From: Larix kaempferi
Lineage: Eukaryota > Streptophyta > Pinopsida > Pinales > Pinaceae
Assembly (NCBI GenBank): GCA_027924585.1
Contig: BSBM01001448.1
Coordinates: 620,001 to 684,000 of the forward strand
DNA: 64,000 nucleotides
Reading direction: 5' to 3'
A program made the translations under genes and the position numbers. The notes under the pieces were generated by a model that was given only the letters and a program-made list of their open reading frames with translations, ran no database searches and was not told the origin of the DNA. Numbering within the stretch: the first letter of the stretch is position 1; each line of letters begins with the position of its first letter. Positions 44,652 to 57,308 of this stretch are shown here, one piece after another.

Positions 44652-45516
44652 CTGCTTAGTTAATAGGTGGAAATTTCCTGCAACAACATTGGCAACTTCA
44701 TTGAGCAAAAAATTAATTGAATTCTCTCCTTGTTTGGGTTGTTTGCCTTAAACATTTTCTAGTAGAGACCTTTTGTAGTTTTTGCATGGTGTCATATGTT
44801 CATTTGTTATCTCAATATTGTTTATTGCTTTATGTTTGGCTTGATTGGTTATTTTTTCTCCATTTTAGCTCTCGCTCATGAATATTTTCAACAACAGTAG
44901 TAGTTGGCAGTGATTCTTCTTTTAAACAGTCATGGGCACATTACAATGCTCGTAGGTTGTTGTAGTAAAGCATGTGATCATTTTTGGTAGGTGAAATAAA
45001 GAGAAATTTTCTACCCTCAAGTCTCAATTTTCTTTCCTTTTGGGTTTTTCTAAGCCTATAAGTTTTTTTTATCTTGAATTGTGAATATGTTTTTCTTTTA
45101 TTGTATGACATTTGATTAAAAAGTTGAAAATAAGTAAATGTAGTTGCAGAGTTGTTGTTTTTTCTTTTAGATTATTTAGGGTGAAGATTGGAAATGCATT
45201 TTCTTTTTAGTGTCGATTTTGAGAAAATAACAATGTAAAAATATGAATTGTAAAAGTGCATTGCATTGAAAAGTTTAAATAGATATATCCATTTTCTTTC
45301 ACAATAGATAAAGCAATTTCAAGATGTGCAGTGATTCATCAAAGGAAATAATGAACGTGCATATTGCATTGATTGATTTATTTATTTTCAATAAATCTAA
45401 AGTTCATATCAACTTAATAGTTGCACACCATATCATATTATTGAGTAACAAATGAACTTTAAAATCAACATATTCTAAAATGAGCTAGACTCATTTTCAT
45501 TTTAGAAAACTCACAT
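44652..45516. other. Unassigned AT-rich DNA
   Basis: No coding or repeat signal that I can support. Confidence 0.45.
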
Positions 45517-45596
45517 TGTAATTCCCCCAGTCCCCCAGTTTTGATGTGGAATGTATTTAACCAAAATTATGTAAATGATGTAAATATGCTATGTTA
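45517..45596. repeat. Fragment of the 48703-50098 LTR family
   Basis: TGTAATTCCCCC... then GTTTTGATGTGGAATGTATT and ATTATGTAAATGATGTAAAT match the first about 70 bases of the solo LTR at 48703. Only the start is present; it is cut off by the gypsy LTR that follows. Confidence 0.75.
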
Positions 45597-45598
45597 TG

Positions 45599-45943
45599 CA
45601 ACAAATTTCCAAAAAGAGCATGAAAAGAGCATAAATAGATCAGAAAGAGTACTCCACGACTTTAATGAATAAAATATATGAATAGCAAGCCTCTTCGAGG
45701 GGGAAACCTCCTTATACAATGTACTAAGTACACAAGACAAGGCAAGACAAGATGCCCAAATGAAAATATCTCCTTCCTATATATAGGAGATTAAGAGGTA
45801 CAATTACAACTCACTAACCCAAGCTGACATAACTAATATAACCATACTAATAACAATTACATCTAATGGACTAAATCCGACATCAAAACTAATGTAATGC
45901 ACCACAATATAGGGGTAAATGTGCCCACATTTAGGGATTAGCA
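45599..45943 (-). repeat. 3' LTR of a minus-strand gypsy relic
   Basis: On the minus strand it starts TGCTAATCCC just after a purine-rich tract (GAAGGGGAGGGG, 45957-45946), has TATATATAGG near 45780 and ends about 45599 in TTGTTGCA. The left limit is approximate because the other LTR is missing. It shares CTTCGAGGGGG plus AACCTCCTT with the LTR at 58944-59316. Confidence 0.7.
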
Positions 45944-48012
45944 TGCCCCTCCCCTTCAGAAAAAGTGTTTTCCTCAACGCTTGATTAGTTGCAGATGCTT
46001 CTGTATGAAGGACTCATCTTCCGATGTTGAATCTTCAACTAGTAAGTTCTTCCATTTGATGAGGTACTTAGTAATAGCCATATTCCGTACTTGTTTGTTC
46101 CTTGTTTCAGTGATTTGTTCAGGATCCAATATGACTTTTTCTTCCTCATCAATCTCCAACAAAATTGTTTGAATCAAGATCTTGTCTTCTATTACCTTCT
46201 TTAAGCAAGAAACATGGAAAACTAGATGTACTCTTGAAGATGAAGGGAGCTCCAATTTGTAAGCCATACTACCAATCTTCTACAACACTTTATAAGGACC
46301 ATAATACTTGGGTGCTAGTTTATTGTCCTTATTTAGTTGCTTGAGGGAAATCTGCTTGTAATGTTGTAGCCTCAGAAATACCCAATACCCTTCTTCGAAA
46401 CTCCTTTCGCTACGTTGTTGATCAGCTTGTTTTTTCATCTTGTTTTTTTGACATAGCCATGTTGTCCTTAAGTATCTAGAGAACTTCTTGCTAGTGCTCT
46501 ATGTGATCTTCCATGGATTGAACTTTATATTTCCATTTTAAGGGAGATGTGATAGATGGAGGCTGGTACCCATAAAGTGCCATAAATGGAGACATTTTGT
46601 ATGATGTATGGAAGGAAGTATTGTACCACCATTCTGCTAAAGACAACCATTTCACCCACTATGTTTGTTTATTAGAGGCAAGGCAATGAAGATAGCCTTC
46701 CAAACATTTGTTTACTATCTCAGTTTTCCCATTAGATTGAGGATGATAAGATGAATTGTGAGCCAATTGTGTACCCAAACAAGAAAATAATCCTGTCCAA
46801 GATTTTCCAGTGAAAATTGGATCTCTATCACTTACAATAATCTTTAGATTTCCATGTAACTTCTTCACAGTTTCCATAAAGGATGAAACTACTGTACTTG
46901 CATTTAAAGGTTGAGAGAATGCAAAAAAATGTGCATACTCTGTGAGTCTATCAACAACCACCATAATAACATTATTTCCTTCTGACTTGGGTAGAGCTAT
47001 GATAAAATCCATTGAGACTTCCTCCCAGTGCTAGCAAGGTATGTCTAATGGTTGTAGAAGTCCCGGGGTCTTAATTGTTTCACCCTTATTTTGTTGGAAA
47101 ACCAAACATTCGACCACGAACCTTTGAACATCAGATTTAATACCTTCCCAAAATAATTCCTTCTTGACCTTGTGGTAAGTTTTCAGGAATCCAGAGTGCC
47201 CTCCTATAGGAGAGGTGTGTAATTCCGAGAGGACCTTTTGTTTGGGTTGGGAGTTTTTGCATAAATTTAAGCCATTCTTATACGATAATGAATCATTTTT
47301 CCACACAAAACTATCTAATACAATGGGATCATTCTATAGATTTTGAATGAGAGTCCACACAGATAGGTCATTTTTCCATTTTCCCCTTGCCGCTACTACT
47401 CAATCTGGTTGTAGAATGGAAATTGCACAAAGTAATGCCCCAACATCTTCATATTTTCTGGAGAGCGCATCTTCCATCATATTCTATTTCCCTTTTCGAT
47501 AGATGATTTCAAAGTCATATCCCAACATCTTGGTTACCCATTTTTGTTGCTCTTCTAAAGAAAGTCTATGTTCCAAGAAGTATTTAAGGCTATCATGATC
47601 TCTTTTGAGCTTGAAGTGCCTACCTATTAGGTAAGGATACCATTTCTTAAGAGCATGTAGTATTGCCAACATTTCCTTCTCATAAATAGGATTCTGTAAG
47701 TTGTTTCCCTTGATTGGATGAATTGTGAAAGCAAGCAAGTGTCCTTCTTGCATTAGAACAACACCAATACCATTTTTTGAAGCATCACATTCCACAATAA
47801 AGGTTTTTGTGAAGTCTAGTGTGGCCAAAACAGGAGCTTTGCACATTGCCTCTTTAAGTTGTTCAAAAGCTTGAGTTACCTATGGAGTCCAAGAAAATGC
47901 ATTTTTCTTTAATGATGTTGTTAGAGGCATTGTTATTCTTCCATAGTTCCGAACAAACTTGCAGTAGTACCCTGTCAGACCTAAGAATCTGTTGCGCTTG
48001 CACCCCTTCCTC
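45944..48012 (-). pseudogene. Minus-strand Ty3/gypsy chromovirus, 5'-truncated pol
   Basis: In transcription order: [19 protein letters not shown] (end of reverse transcriptase, 48012-47880); FIVECDASKNGIGVVLMQ, YEKEMLAILHALKKWYPYLIG (RNase H, to about 47484); HTSPIGGHSGFLKTYHKVK...CLVFQQNKGE (H2C2, 47306-47031); MDFIIALPKSEGNNVIMVVV, IIVSDRDPIFTGKSW, SYHPQSNGKTEIVNKCLEG (integrase core with D, D and E visible, 47012-46659); and VFHVSCLKKVIEDK...ITKYLIKWKNLLVEDSTSEDE (chromodomain, 46267-45974). In-frame stops separate the pieces, and everything before the RT end is missing at about 48012. Confidence 0.9.
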
Positions 48013-48697
48013 ATTTTTTTTGCAATTTAGGACCCCTCCTTATATCTTGAGTTTAAATTTTGACTTTGTATTTGATTTTGATTGTTTATATCTCCAAAGT
48101 ATTTTTAGAGTTTGATTCCCCATAGAAAAATTTATACTTAGAATTTTTTTTGAGTTTTAATGTTTCAGAGAAAAACACAAAGTTGCGCCGAAACAACTGG
48201 AAATTCGTTTTGGCACTAAAACGGTTGGAGCAAAAGACAATGTTGCGTCGAAACGGTAGCAAGAAAATTGAGAATTGTGCCAAAACGGTCGGAGAAAAAT
48301 CCCATCCTGCGCCAATATGATTGAATTCGAATCCAGTTTTCCTCCGAAAAGGTCGAGAATGACTTGTTTTTTCCATCAAAGTGATAAGAGTAGACTTCGA
48401 TCTTGTCCCGAAACACCTTAACACTTAAAGATTTGATTTTTCACCGCTATGTATCAGGGTCCTTTTCATTTTCACCAAGAAATGATCGTGTCCAAAGCCA
48501 GTTTTTGCTTGAATCATTTCGAGATAACATCTCATTTAGCCCCAAAAAGGGCGGCTGGACAAAAGCTTTTACCCATTTTTTCTTTTTAAATCGGCAGGGA
48601 TGTGGTTTTGTATCAGGGTAGATTTTATTATGACCGCCGAGTGTTTCGATGCGAAACAAGTAAATTGCCTGAAACACATCAAGGCATATCCCAATTC
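48013..48697. other. Region with CGAAACGGT-type motifs
   Basis: From about 48165 the sequence repeats GTTGCGCCGAAAC, GTTGCGTCGAAACGGT and TGTGCCAAAACGGTCGG-like motifs every 50-70 bases. Their reverse complement, CCGACCGTTTCG, recurs at 52060-52870. No coding sequence recognised. It continues right of the inserted solo LTR (TTGCCCGAAGCG at about 50115). Confidence 0.55.
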
Positions 48698-48702
48698 AAC
48701 AC

Positions 48703-50098
48703 TGTAATACCCCTAGTTTTGACTTGGAATGTATTTATCCAATATTATGTAAATGATGTAAATATGCTAGTGTGAATTCCTAGTGTAGAGCTCAAGGCCA
48801 AGCCCGACTAGTGAATTCCTAGGCATTTATGATGTTTATATTTTATTTGGATTTTATGCTGATTTATAATATATGTAAATATTATGTGCATAAATAATAA
48901 AATGGTCCAAGACTGGTTGTGTAAAGAGGACCAAAGGGGCTATGATTCCACCAGAGGGGAAGAGGAGAGGGGGTCCATGGGTGACTGAATCCTTGCTGCC
49001 AAGTGTCAACCTTAGAACTCACCCAAAATTCTGTCATGTGATGAGAATAAACAAAATATCTCATTTTTTGACCATTTTTCCAATCATTGAAGCATGGGAT
49101 TGACTGCACTTTTGTGACATTTCTGTCATGACAAAAGTCAGTCTTTAGCTTCCAGGAGTCCTTTCTTCTACTGCCAGAAGTCATGTCAGTTGTCTTTTCA
49201 CCATTTTCTTATATCCCTTGGAGTCAACCCTCATTTGTCTCATTCATTCACGCAGATTTGGAGGATGCAGAGCTCTCCCTTGCTGTCCATGAACTTACCA
49301 TGCTGTTTTGAACCCAAAAATTCGAATTTGGAGACCATGCTATAGATTGGGAAGTGGGTATTGTTGGTTGTAGTTGAGCAGAGAGGTTGGGAAAGCTAGG
49401 AACCCTTACCCTTGATTTTTGTTGCTCATAGGCGCTTGAGAAGCCACAAATTGAGGCTGCAAGAGGTTCTATAGTATCCAATACTAGGTTGGAATTCTTC
49501 TATGCACACACTGGAAGCACCCAGTAAGATGGATTGCCCAAGAGAAACGTGGATTGGTGAAGGGGATGCCTGAGCTAGAAGGGTGTTGTGTGGAGCAGGT
49601 ATTGTGGAAGACAAGGATATGAGGGTTGAGTGAGACCCCTGTAGAGCTCTGTATGAGAATTTTGCTAATCACAGAGAGCAGGATGGGTTGTGGGCTAAGA
49701 GATAGAAGCATGTAGGTGTTTCCTTCTCCCCGGTGGCCTCATATCCCAACTTGGGGGTGGCCTCTCAGCAGCATAAAGAGTATATGTTGGACATAGTGCC
49801 TATGGTTGGGAGGAAAAGTGCTCTTACACGATCAATTGCTTGGATCTGCATTTCTTAAAGATAAGTATTCTCATGTATTTGAATCTGAAATTTTTTATTT
49901 GATGCTTATAATGTTTATGCTTGTATTTGCATATTAGATGTGTGTGGATATATTTGAATTCCACTGTGCATTTTTATTTATGTTCTGCATACATTACATA
50001 TGTTGAAAGTCGTATTATGGACTTGGGGTGAAATTTGAGAGCCTAGGTTTGGCCATCGTCCCCTCCCTATGGCCGGATTGGGTGAGGGGGATGTTACA
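48703..50098. mobile_element. Solo LTR, 1396 bp
   Basis: Begins TGTAATACCCC and ends GGATGTTACA, with the 5-bp duplication AACAC on both sides (48698-48702 and 50099-50103). No internal element sequence follows. The minus-strand ORFs inside (e.g. 49184-48882) have no recognised product. Orientation is not certain. Confidence 0.88.
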
Positions 50099-50103
50099 AA
50101 CAC

Positions 50104-51138
50104 CAATATAAATTGCCCGAAGCGATCTTTTCAAGTTATAAGTCATTATTTTGAACAAAACCCGTGTTGTTTGCGTTGATTCGTGTGAAAAGCACCGTAG
50201 ACCTCCATTAATTGTTGACTTAAAAGAAGGGTAAGTCGTTCTACTTCGTTGTTATACTCTTGAATGTCGTTTTCTCTCTCACGTCACAAGGAAGAAGGAT
50301 TATGCCACCTCAATCACCAACTCGGAAGCACGTGTGCTATCTTTCAAGGTAGGTGGTCTTTTTTTTACCTGGTATCTTTTCCACTTGGATAAATTTGATT
50401 AGGTATTAAGGGTTTAGGTGAAAGTCATTTTTCCCTAGTTTTGCGTTTGCAAGTCATTTAAACCCACTGTTTTCATTTCAAAAGGAGATGGTAAACTGTA
50501 GTTTTTCGCTCTTCCTTCTGTGCTAATTGATTGATGGTGGGTGAGTTCAGTATTGAGGGAAACGTTTGAACCCTAACCAGTCAGAGTGCCCATATAGATG
50601 TTGATGTGCCCTCTTTTAGTCTTTTTTTTCAAATTGACTTAAGAACATGGATTCGAACTAAGTGGTTTCTCTCAATGTGTTTCGAACAAGGGTTTTACAT
50701 GCTGAACCCTAGCTAGCCCATCTTTCATGGCTTGATTAATCGAAGACGGATTGAAACCCTAATTTATATAATCCCTTATTGAGAGAATGGTTGAATTTTG
50801 GCGCCTAACGTTGAAAGTCACTAGAGAGAACATTTCCCAATCATTTGTCCTTTTAAACTTCAACATGGTCATTTGCTTAATAAAACGATGAATATGAATT
50901 CTTGTTTTCAACATGTTGTCATAATAGAGTATCATTTGAATGTACATTTGCTTCAAAAGTAGTTTGCATTGAAAAAAAATTAATGAATATTTTGATAACA
51001 TAAACATTTAGGCTTATGTGAAGTCTCATTTGATGAATCTGAGAAGATTTGAAAATGTTCCATGAATGAATATTGTACTTGGTATTTCGGTTTAAACCCT
51101 TCATGTTAGCATATTAAATCTATTTGGTTATATTATAA
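50104..51138. other. Probable leader of unknown-family copy A
   Basis: AT-rich, no ORF with support. By analogy with copy B, it is the untranslated or intronic sequence before the reading frame. Confidence 0.35.
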
Positions 51139-51990
51139 ATGGAATCAATGCTACTTGTTGATACTGCTATTATGTTTCACGACTTCGATATGTCTAGAAG
51201 AACCTCTAAGCACAACGACAAAGTGGTGGAATTAGACTCAGATATCGAGGTGGTCCCAGAATCCACTATGGAAACTCAGTTTGAGGACACGAAGAGTATC
51301 ACTGGAATAATCCATGAATATAAGTGGGGATAAATCTATCAACTTATAAGGGATCAGAATATGCCAAATGCAACAATAGAAGAGATCATGATATATCAGA
51401 ATATCAAAAGGTATGGTCTCCACAAAGCTGCTACGCAGCCAGAATTGTTCCCATGTTCTGAAGTGATCGGCTGGATCCTGCCACATGTAGAAGCAAAGTT
51501 TAGAATCATTTTGGGAGCTAATGGAAATGGAATTACTTCGTTCCAACCCGCACATATAAGTAAAGCATATAAATTTACATCTCCCAAGGCATTCCTGACA
51601 GATGATTGGGTTGACAGTGTAAAGATATATCACTTAGAATATGCAAAGAAAATGATACTCCCAGGAAATCAGCTGAGGCAAAGGGATAGCGGGGAGCACA
51701 AGACAAAAAATATGAAAAATCCATTTAGGATCATCACAATGCTTCTATGAAAGATCTATGGAAAAGAAACTGCAAACATTTACAAACTCAGTTGGATTCC
51801 GCTGATGTATCATGTCACCACACATGGTACCATATTCAACTTGACATATATCATCTCAGAGAATATGGCTCAAGCTATATCAGAAGCTCAGGAAGGGTGG
51901 AAGCAAAACAAAGTTGAATTCTACATGTCCTCATACTTGATTCATTGCATCCTCATCATAAATAATTTCCCTAATTATGGAGCCCTGCCT
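51139..51990 (+). pseudogene. Unknown coiled-coil family, copy A (5' part)
   Basis: One reading frame from 51139 to about 51990 with two internal stops (TAA 51331-51333, TGA 51748-51750) and no frameshift. It aligns collinearly with copy B: YQNIKRYGLHKAATQPELFPCSEVIGWILPHV against YQNIKKSGLHKAST...LFPCSKFIGWILPQV; also LTDDWVDSVKIYHLEYAKKM, HVTTHGTIFN and YMSSYLIHCIL. Comparison with B suggests both stops replaced ordinary codons (GAA in B for the TAA, CGA in B for the TGA). It breaks off near 51985, where B continues. No known domain recognised; probably encoded by a mobile element. Confidence 0.7.
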
Positions 51991-52039
51991 TTATTTTTTA
52001 GATTTTGTTACTTGTCTGAAGTTTTCCTTTTGACCCTTA

Positions 52040-53060
52040 GTTTGTGTTTTCCGTCTTCCTAGAAAATCTTGAGGAAAAGTTATTTTTTTGGCCAAGGCAA
52101 ACTCAAGTTTCTTTTGCCAAAGCGGTCGCAACTTTTTGATCATTTTTTTTGCCAACTGGTTTCGCAGTCTTTTGTTTATTTTTCGCTGACCTGTTCGAAG
52201 TTGTTCAATCTTTTGTCGCCGTTGTGTCGTTGTATTTTGGCGATTCATTGCCGACCGTGTCACAGCCTTATTTCTTTCTTCACCGAGGAGTTTCATAGCT
52301 TATGTCGACCGTTTCGCTGATTTTGGTTTATTTTCTGTCGACCCTTGTCACAGTTTTTCGGTTCATCGACACCAACCAGTCGCGGGTTTTTCGATTATTA
52401 TGCCGACCGTTTCGGAGCTGTTCAGACTTTTATCGCCAACGTTTCACGCCTTTTTGACGAGTTTTAAGCTGATCGTTCTGGGGTTTTTTTATTGTTTTTG
52501 GCATTTCAAGGCCAACTGGTCACAGTTTTTAAGCATTTCTTTACTAACCGCTTCGCAGCATTTGGCTGCTACATTCCAACCTTTTAGCAGCTCTTTGGCA
52601 TTTAGGCGCAGACCGGTCGCAACCATCAGAACATTTAAGGACGTCCGTTGCGGTGTGGCTGGGGCTTGCAATGCCGGTCGATCACAGTTTTTGACCATTG
52701 TTTTGCCGATGGTTTCGCCGAAGCCCGATCAAGACTCGCCAACTGCCATGCTCCGAAAAGGACTTTTTGCCAAACGTTTCGCACCTAGATTTCGGCAGAG
52801 GTTTGCCGGCGGATCATTGCATTTTGAACAAATCATGCCGACGCCTTTGCAAAAGTTATGGTGAAGCCGCCGAAGCAGTCGACGTTTGTTGTGCACCAGA
52901 GGAATGTGGGTCCGCCCACCAAGTGCTCACCTCCCGAACCTCGTCCGCACTTAATGCCCACCTACCAAAACTCGTCTGCATTAATGACTAGGGATTTATA
53001 TATAGTGGGGGAGTTTTTGTTGGTTTGTTCCACTTTTTACAAAGCTTAAAACGTCGATCA
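52040..53060 (+). promoter_or_regulatory. Repeat-rich candidate LTR/promoter upstream of copy B
   Basis: 52060-52870 contains more than ten degenerate copies of GCCGACCGTTTCGCAG spaced about 40-60 bases. A TATA box follows (TTTATATATAG, about 52995-53005), then GC-richer sequence to about 53760. A repeat-filled U3 followed by TATA is a common LTR layout, but I found no matching second LTR and no TG...CA limits, so this is a hypothesis. Confidence 0.4.
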
Positions 53061-54167
53061 AGCATCTTTGGAGTCTTTTCCAGTCAGAAAGCGCCAGGCA
53101 CCTACCAACCTACGGGCTCGCATATTCACCCAACCACTCTGCCGTTGACAGGTAGGCTTCCTGAGCACTTCCCATTTATCTTTGGGTTACCTAAGGTGTT
53201 GTTTTTGACGTTTTTGGGGCCTTTTAAGCTGCTTGCGGGGGTTTTGTGGGGTAGGGTTTTAAGCTTGAGCTTAGTTCCAATCGTCCCCTGCTCGAGGTTA
53301 CCCATGGTACCCCTATTGTTTTGAAGCACTCTAAATACCCTTATACACAGCCCTCACTCCGGCTCACATGTCCACTCTTGGCCTTGACGGTCACCCCAAC
53401 TCAAATGGCTCATTCAACCTAGCATTAGAAAAGGCACCCGTCCCACAAACTCTCATGCAGGCTCGACGACCTTTGTGACTACCATCCTGGTTTCTACTCC
53501 AGCTTCTACTTTTACTTCTATTTGCCGTTCAAACGCCTTCCTCCAAGGACCCTGTGGCGTTTCCCTTCTAGTCGTAGCCGACGACCCTTAAGTGTGTCAA
53601 GTTTCTGGGAACCCAACACTCACGCAGAAAACCGTATTGGTCTTAGCTTGGTTGTGTCCAGCTTTTACCTTTACGATTTTTTAGAGGTTGAATCTCGTGT
53701 CTCCGACGACTCGTGCACCCTCCCGTTCTGTCGTATCCTCTAGAGTATTCGCACCAGTCTTGTTGTTTTGAGCTGAGAAGGATTTGTCTTTGCCAATAGG
53801 GTTTTAACGCATAAAGTCACCTTTAGTTAAAAGATGGACTAAAATCAATTTGTTTTTTCACATTTATGCACATACACAGAACTGATTAATTTTGAACAAG
53901 CTCTCTCTGTCAAAAAGTGAAAAATTCAGTTTTGCTTGACTGTTTCTACTTTGTATAAGTTGTTTTTGCTTTCCATAACTGTTTATTCATCAAGCGAAGA
54001 GGTTAAATTCATTTGTCACCCTAAAGGTTTCATTTTTTTCAAGAATAGTTTTGCATCCTGAAAATTCATTAGGGCCAATGAGCACTCACAACACTTAAAC
54101 ACTGCATTTATCATACTCAATAATCATACCATGGTTGATAAATAATATGTAAATATTTTTTCCTCAT
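53061..54167 (+). other. Leader region of copy B
   Basis: No supported ORF. GTTCTTCCTGTGTCCCGACAG just before 54191 would serve as a 3' splice site, suggesting an intron in the leader. Confidence 0.35.
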
Positions 54168-57100
54168 TTGTTCTTCCTGTGTCCCGACAGACTTGAAATG
54201 CACATATGTTCCGCTAGGAGAAAAGCCAAGTTGGTTGAATCAGTCTCTGACGTCGAAATATTTCTAGACACCTCACTTGAAACAATATTCAGAGATACCA
54301 AAGCGGTGACAGGAGCCACCCCAAAATTTCAATGGGGTGAACTATATAGGGTCATCAGGGACACAAATTTTCCTGAAGCATCTATCGAAGAATTAATGGC
54401 TTACCAAAATATCAAGAAGTCTGGCCTTCATAAGGCATCCACACGCCCATAACTGTTTCCGTGCTCGAAATTCATTGGGTGGATCTTGCCCCAGGTAAAT
54501 ACCAACACCAAAATCATCTCAGATGTCAGCGGGGTGGTGCTCACATATTTCCAACCAAACCATATCATTGTTGCATACAGCCTACTCGCCCCTAAAGTCC
54601 TGATGAATGATGATTGGGTGAAAGGAGTAAACATGGATCATTTAGAATTTGCCAAAAAGATGACGATCTCTGAAATACAATTGATATCGAGGGCCAGTGG
54701 AGAATACGAGAGTCAACACTTGATAACCCCATACAGGATCATAGCCTTGATGTTGAGCCGAGTTTTTGGCTTGGCAAATGGGAACATGTATAAACTCATC
54801 TGGGTGCCGATGATGTTCCACATTGCCACACATGGTACAATGTTCAACTGGGCAGATATCACCTCTGATAGTATGTCATCACATATAGCTGTAGCACAAG
54901 GAGGATTAACACAAAAGAAAGCTGATTTCTTTATGGACTCTTATCTGGTGGATTGCTTACTAATCAAACACTCTTTCCCTGATTTGGGATGCATTTGGAA
55001 ACATAATGAATCTCCCCTCCACGTGGCCTACCAGATGACCTGGGCCCACAAGTACACAAGCCACTACACCCAGATTTGTGAAAGGTTCATTATGCCATTA
55101 TATCAGCTAATCTTCCAAGAGGAACCAAATTGTATGTCAGAGAATGCTATGCCAGTCATCGAAGAACAAAAAGAGGGTTACATCTCCTCTGAAGGGACAT
55201 ATATCAGAATGAGTGGAGTAACTCAACCCCCTTCTCTGTTTCCTCGGTATGCCACTGACGATGTCCTACATAAAGAGGCCGTGAGATAACTCTTCATCAA
55301 TGGAGTTAGTAGGGTTCTTCATGACAAAAAGAAGGATGCCTATCCACATATGCCATTTACTATTGGGGCATACGAGCTTCACAAGGCAAAGGATGGTGAA
55401 TACTTTTCTAAAGATTTAGAGGTTTTTCATTTTGGAACGAAGAGTTTCAGAAGACATGATCCCAAAGGTAAAGTTTCTTTCCACTGTGCTTCCTGCCGGA
55501 TCACTTTTGATTATGCACATCTTTTCAAGAAAGATGAAGCATTCTTTTAAAGCACGAAGAACATGACCAAATTGGGCAAGCGCTATCGCCCCAAAAGTGG
55601 AGCTAGTTCCAGTTCCAAGGCTAATGCTACCAAGGAAGCTGAGATAAAGAAAAAAGAGGAAGCAAAAAAGCAGCGTTAGGATGCAGAGACTGATAGAATC
55701 CAAAAGGAACAAGCTGAAAATATCCAAAAGGAAGAAGCAAATAGGCTGCAGAAAGAAGAAACCGAAAGGCTCCACAAAGAGGAGGCTGAGAAGATCCAAA
55801 GGGAAGAGGCCGCAAGGATACAAGAAATGAAAGAAAGAGCGGAGGAGGAAGCGGCTGAACAACAGAGGAAAAAGGAAGAAGAAGAAAAGTACAAGGAAGA
55901 TATGGAACAAGGAAGCCCAAGCATGCAAGATATGGACATAGACCTACCAAAGATGATCACCGGAGGACACTCCCCACTACCGGAGCTCGCCCTCACCCCA
56001 TTTACCCCGTCAAAGCGGCACACGGTGGCGAGGTTGGATACAATATTTGTTTACTCTAAAAAGAAGACTATAATGAGGAGACAAGAAAAGAGAATGAAAT
56101 GTCCAAACTACGAAGATGTTGTTACATTAACAAAAAGCGCAATCTTCAAGGGTACTCAAAAGGACCCTCAGCTCATGACATCAGTCAGCATAGCTACAGC
56201 ACAAGCAAGTCCAGACAATGTGAACAAACTGATGAACGACGTAGAAAAGAAGAAGGAGAAGCTCTTCAAAGTAAAAGATAACTTAATGAAGGAGCGGGAA
56301 CAAGGATTGGAGATGAAAAGAAAACATGATGCCCTCTTGTCTATAAAAGAGAGGATAAAAGAAGAGTTCCAAAAGCTTGAAGCTAAAAAAGATGCACTAA
56401 TTGTGCAGTTGGTAATTACAGAGGGCGAGAAGAGGGACTTGGAAAATCGCGTCATGGAGTCGGAGAAAAATGAGGCAAACAATAGGCAACAAAATGCGAA
56501 CTTTAAGGCTCAATTTGAAAGGTTGATAAAGGATAAGGAGTTTCTGATAGAGCAACTTAAATTCGCAGACAAGAAGAAGCAAGAATTGACTCCTTTTTAC
56601 GAGCAAGCTTGTGGAATTCAGAATAAGATATATCATTTACAAGAGCTCATCACCGATGAGGTATGTCATATGAAAATAATGATATCAAGGATAAGAGAGA
56701 TCGATGCTGAAACTCTGGCAGTTAGACAAAAATTAGTGCGTGCCATGAATGAAATTAGGAAGTAAATAACGTGGAGAGAAGGAAAATCAGAATTTCTTGG
56801 GCACCTGCCTCATAAGACCACCGCAGATTCAACCCTGGATTCAGGATTACTTGACTCCTGCAGAAAAGCTGGTCTGCAGATTAATAACAGGATTCCGAAT
56901 ACCATCGAGAAATGTACCAAATTCTATCAGAAAATCCGTGAAATTCATGAAAAATGTCAGCTGGTCTTACCTCCAACCATGGAAGAATTTCCCGAAAGAG
57001 ACCAGTGCTTATCAGAATTGGAAAACATACTTAGTGATGATTTGAGTTACATTAAGAAGCTGGAGGTGCTAATCGGAGAGGACTTGTATAATTTCATCAG

Positions 57101-57308
57101 ACAAGCTTCCATCCATGCTTACTTTTTGGAAGAGAGTTACAAAGTAGGAGCTGAAGGCGTAAAGAGTATTGAGGCAGAATTATATCATCATGAGATCTTT
57201 TTAAAAATGATGGAGCGTGTCCAAAGTAATACCATTTTAGAAGAAATTGACATGTGGAGCAAATATATTTCTGAGTTGGAAAAGACAACTGGAAATTATT
57301 TTTGGTAA
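54168..57308 (+). pseudogene. Unknown coiled-coil family, copy B (longest, 1047 codons)
   Basis: A single frame runs 3141 bases with five internal stops (TAA 54450, TAA 55287, TAA 55548, TAG 55677, TAA 56763) and no frameshift. The N-terminal about 370 codons look globular: FQWGELYRVIRDTNFPEASI, LMNDDWVKGVNMDHLEFAKK, YKLIWVPMMFHIATHGTMFN, FFMDSYLVDCLL, HVAYQMTWAHKYTSHYTQI. About 60 codons then include FGTKSFRRHDPKGKVSFHCA. A long charged helix follows (QKEEANRLQKEETERLHKEE and on), then Lys/Glu-rich heptads from about 56220 to 56620, and a C-terminal segment ending KTTGNYFW. Several stops stand where copy A or C has Glu (GAG/GAA), Gln or Lys. I do not recognise the domain; position among transposons suggests an element protein, perhaps gag-like. 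Confidence 0.7.

Noticed and set aside
48882-49711. Several minus-strand ORFs of 60-100 codons
   Set aside because: All lie inside the solo LTR 48703-50098; no motif and no start context.
55416-56482. Leu/Ser/Phe-rich minus-strand ORFs
   Set aside because: Complement of the Lys/Glu-rich coiled coil of copy B.
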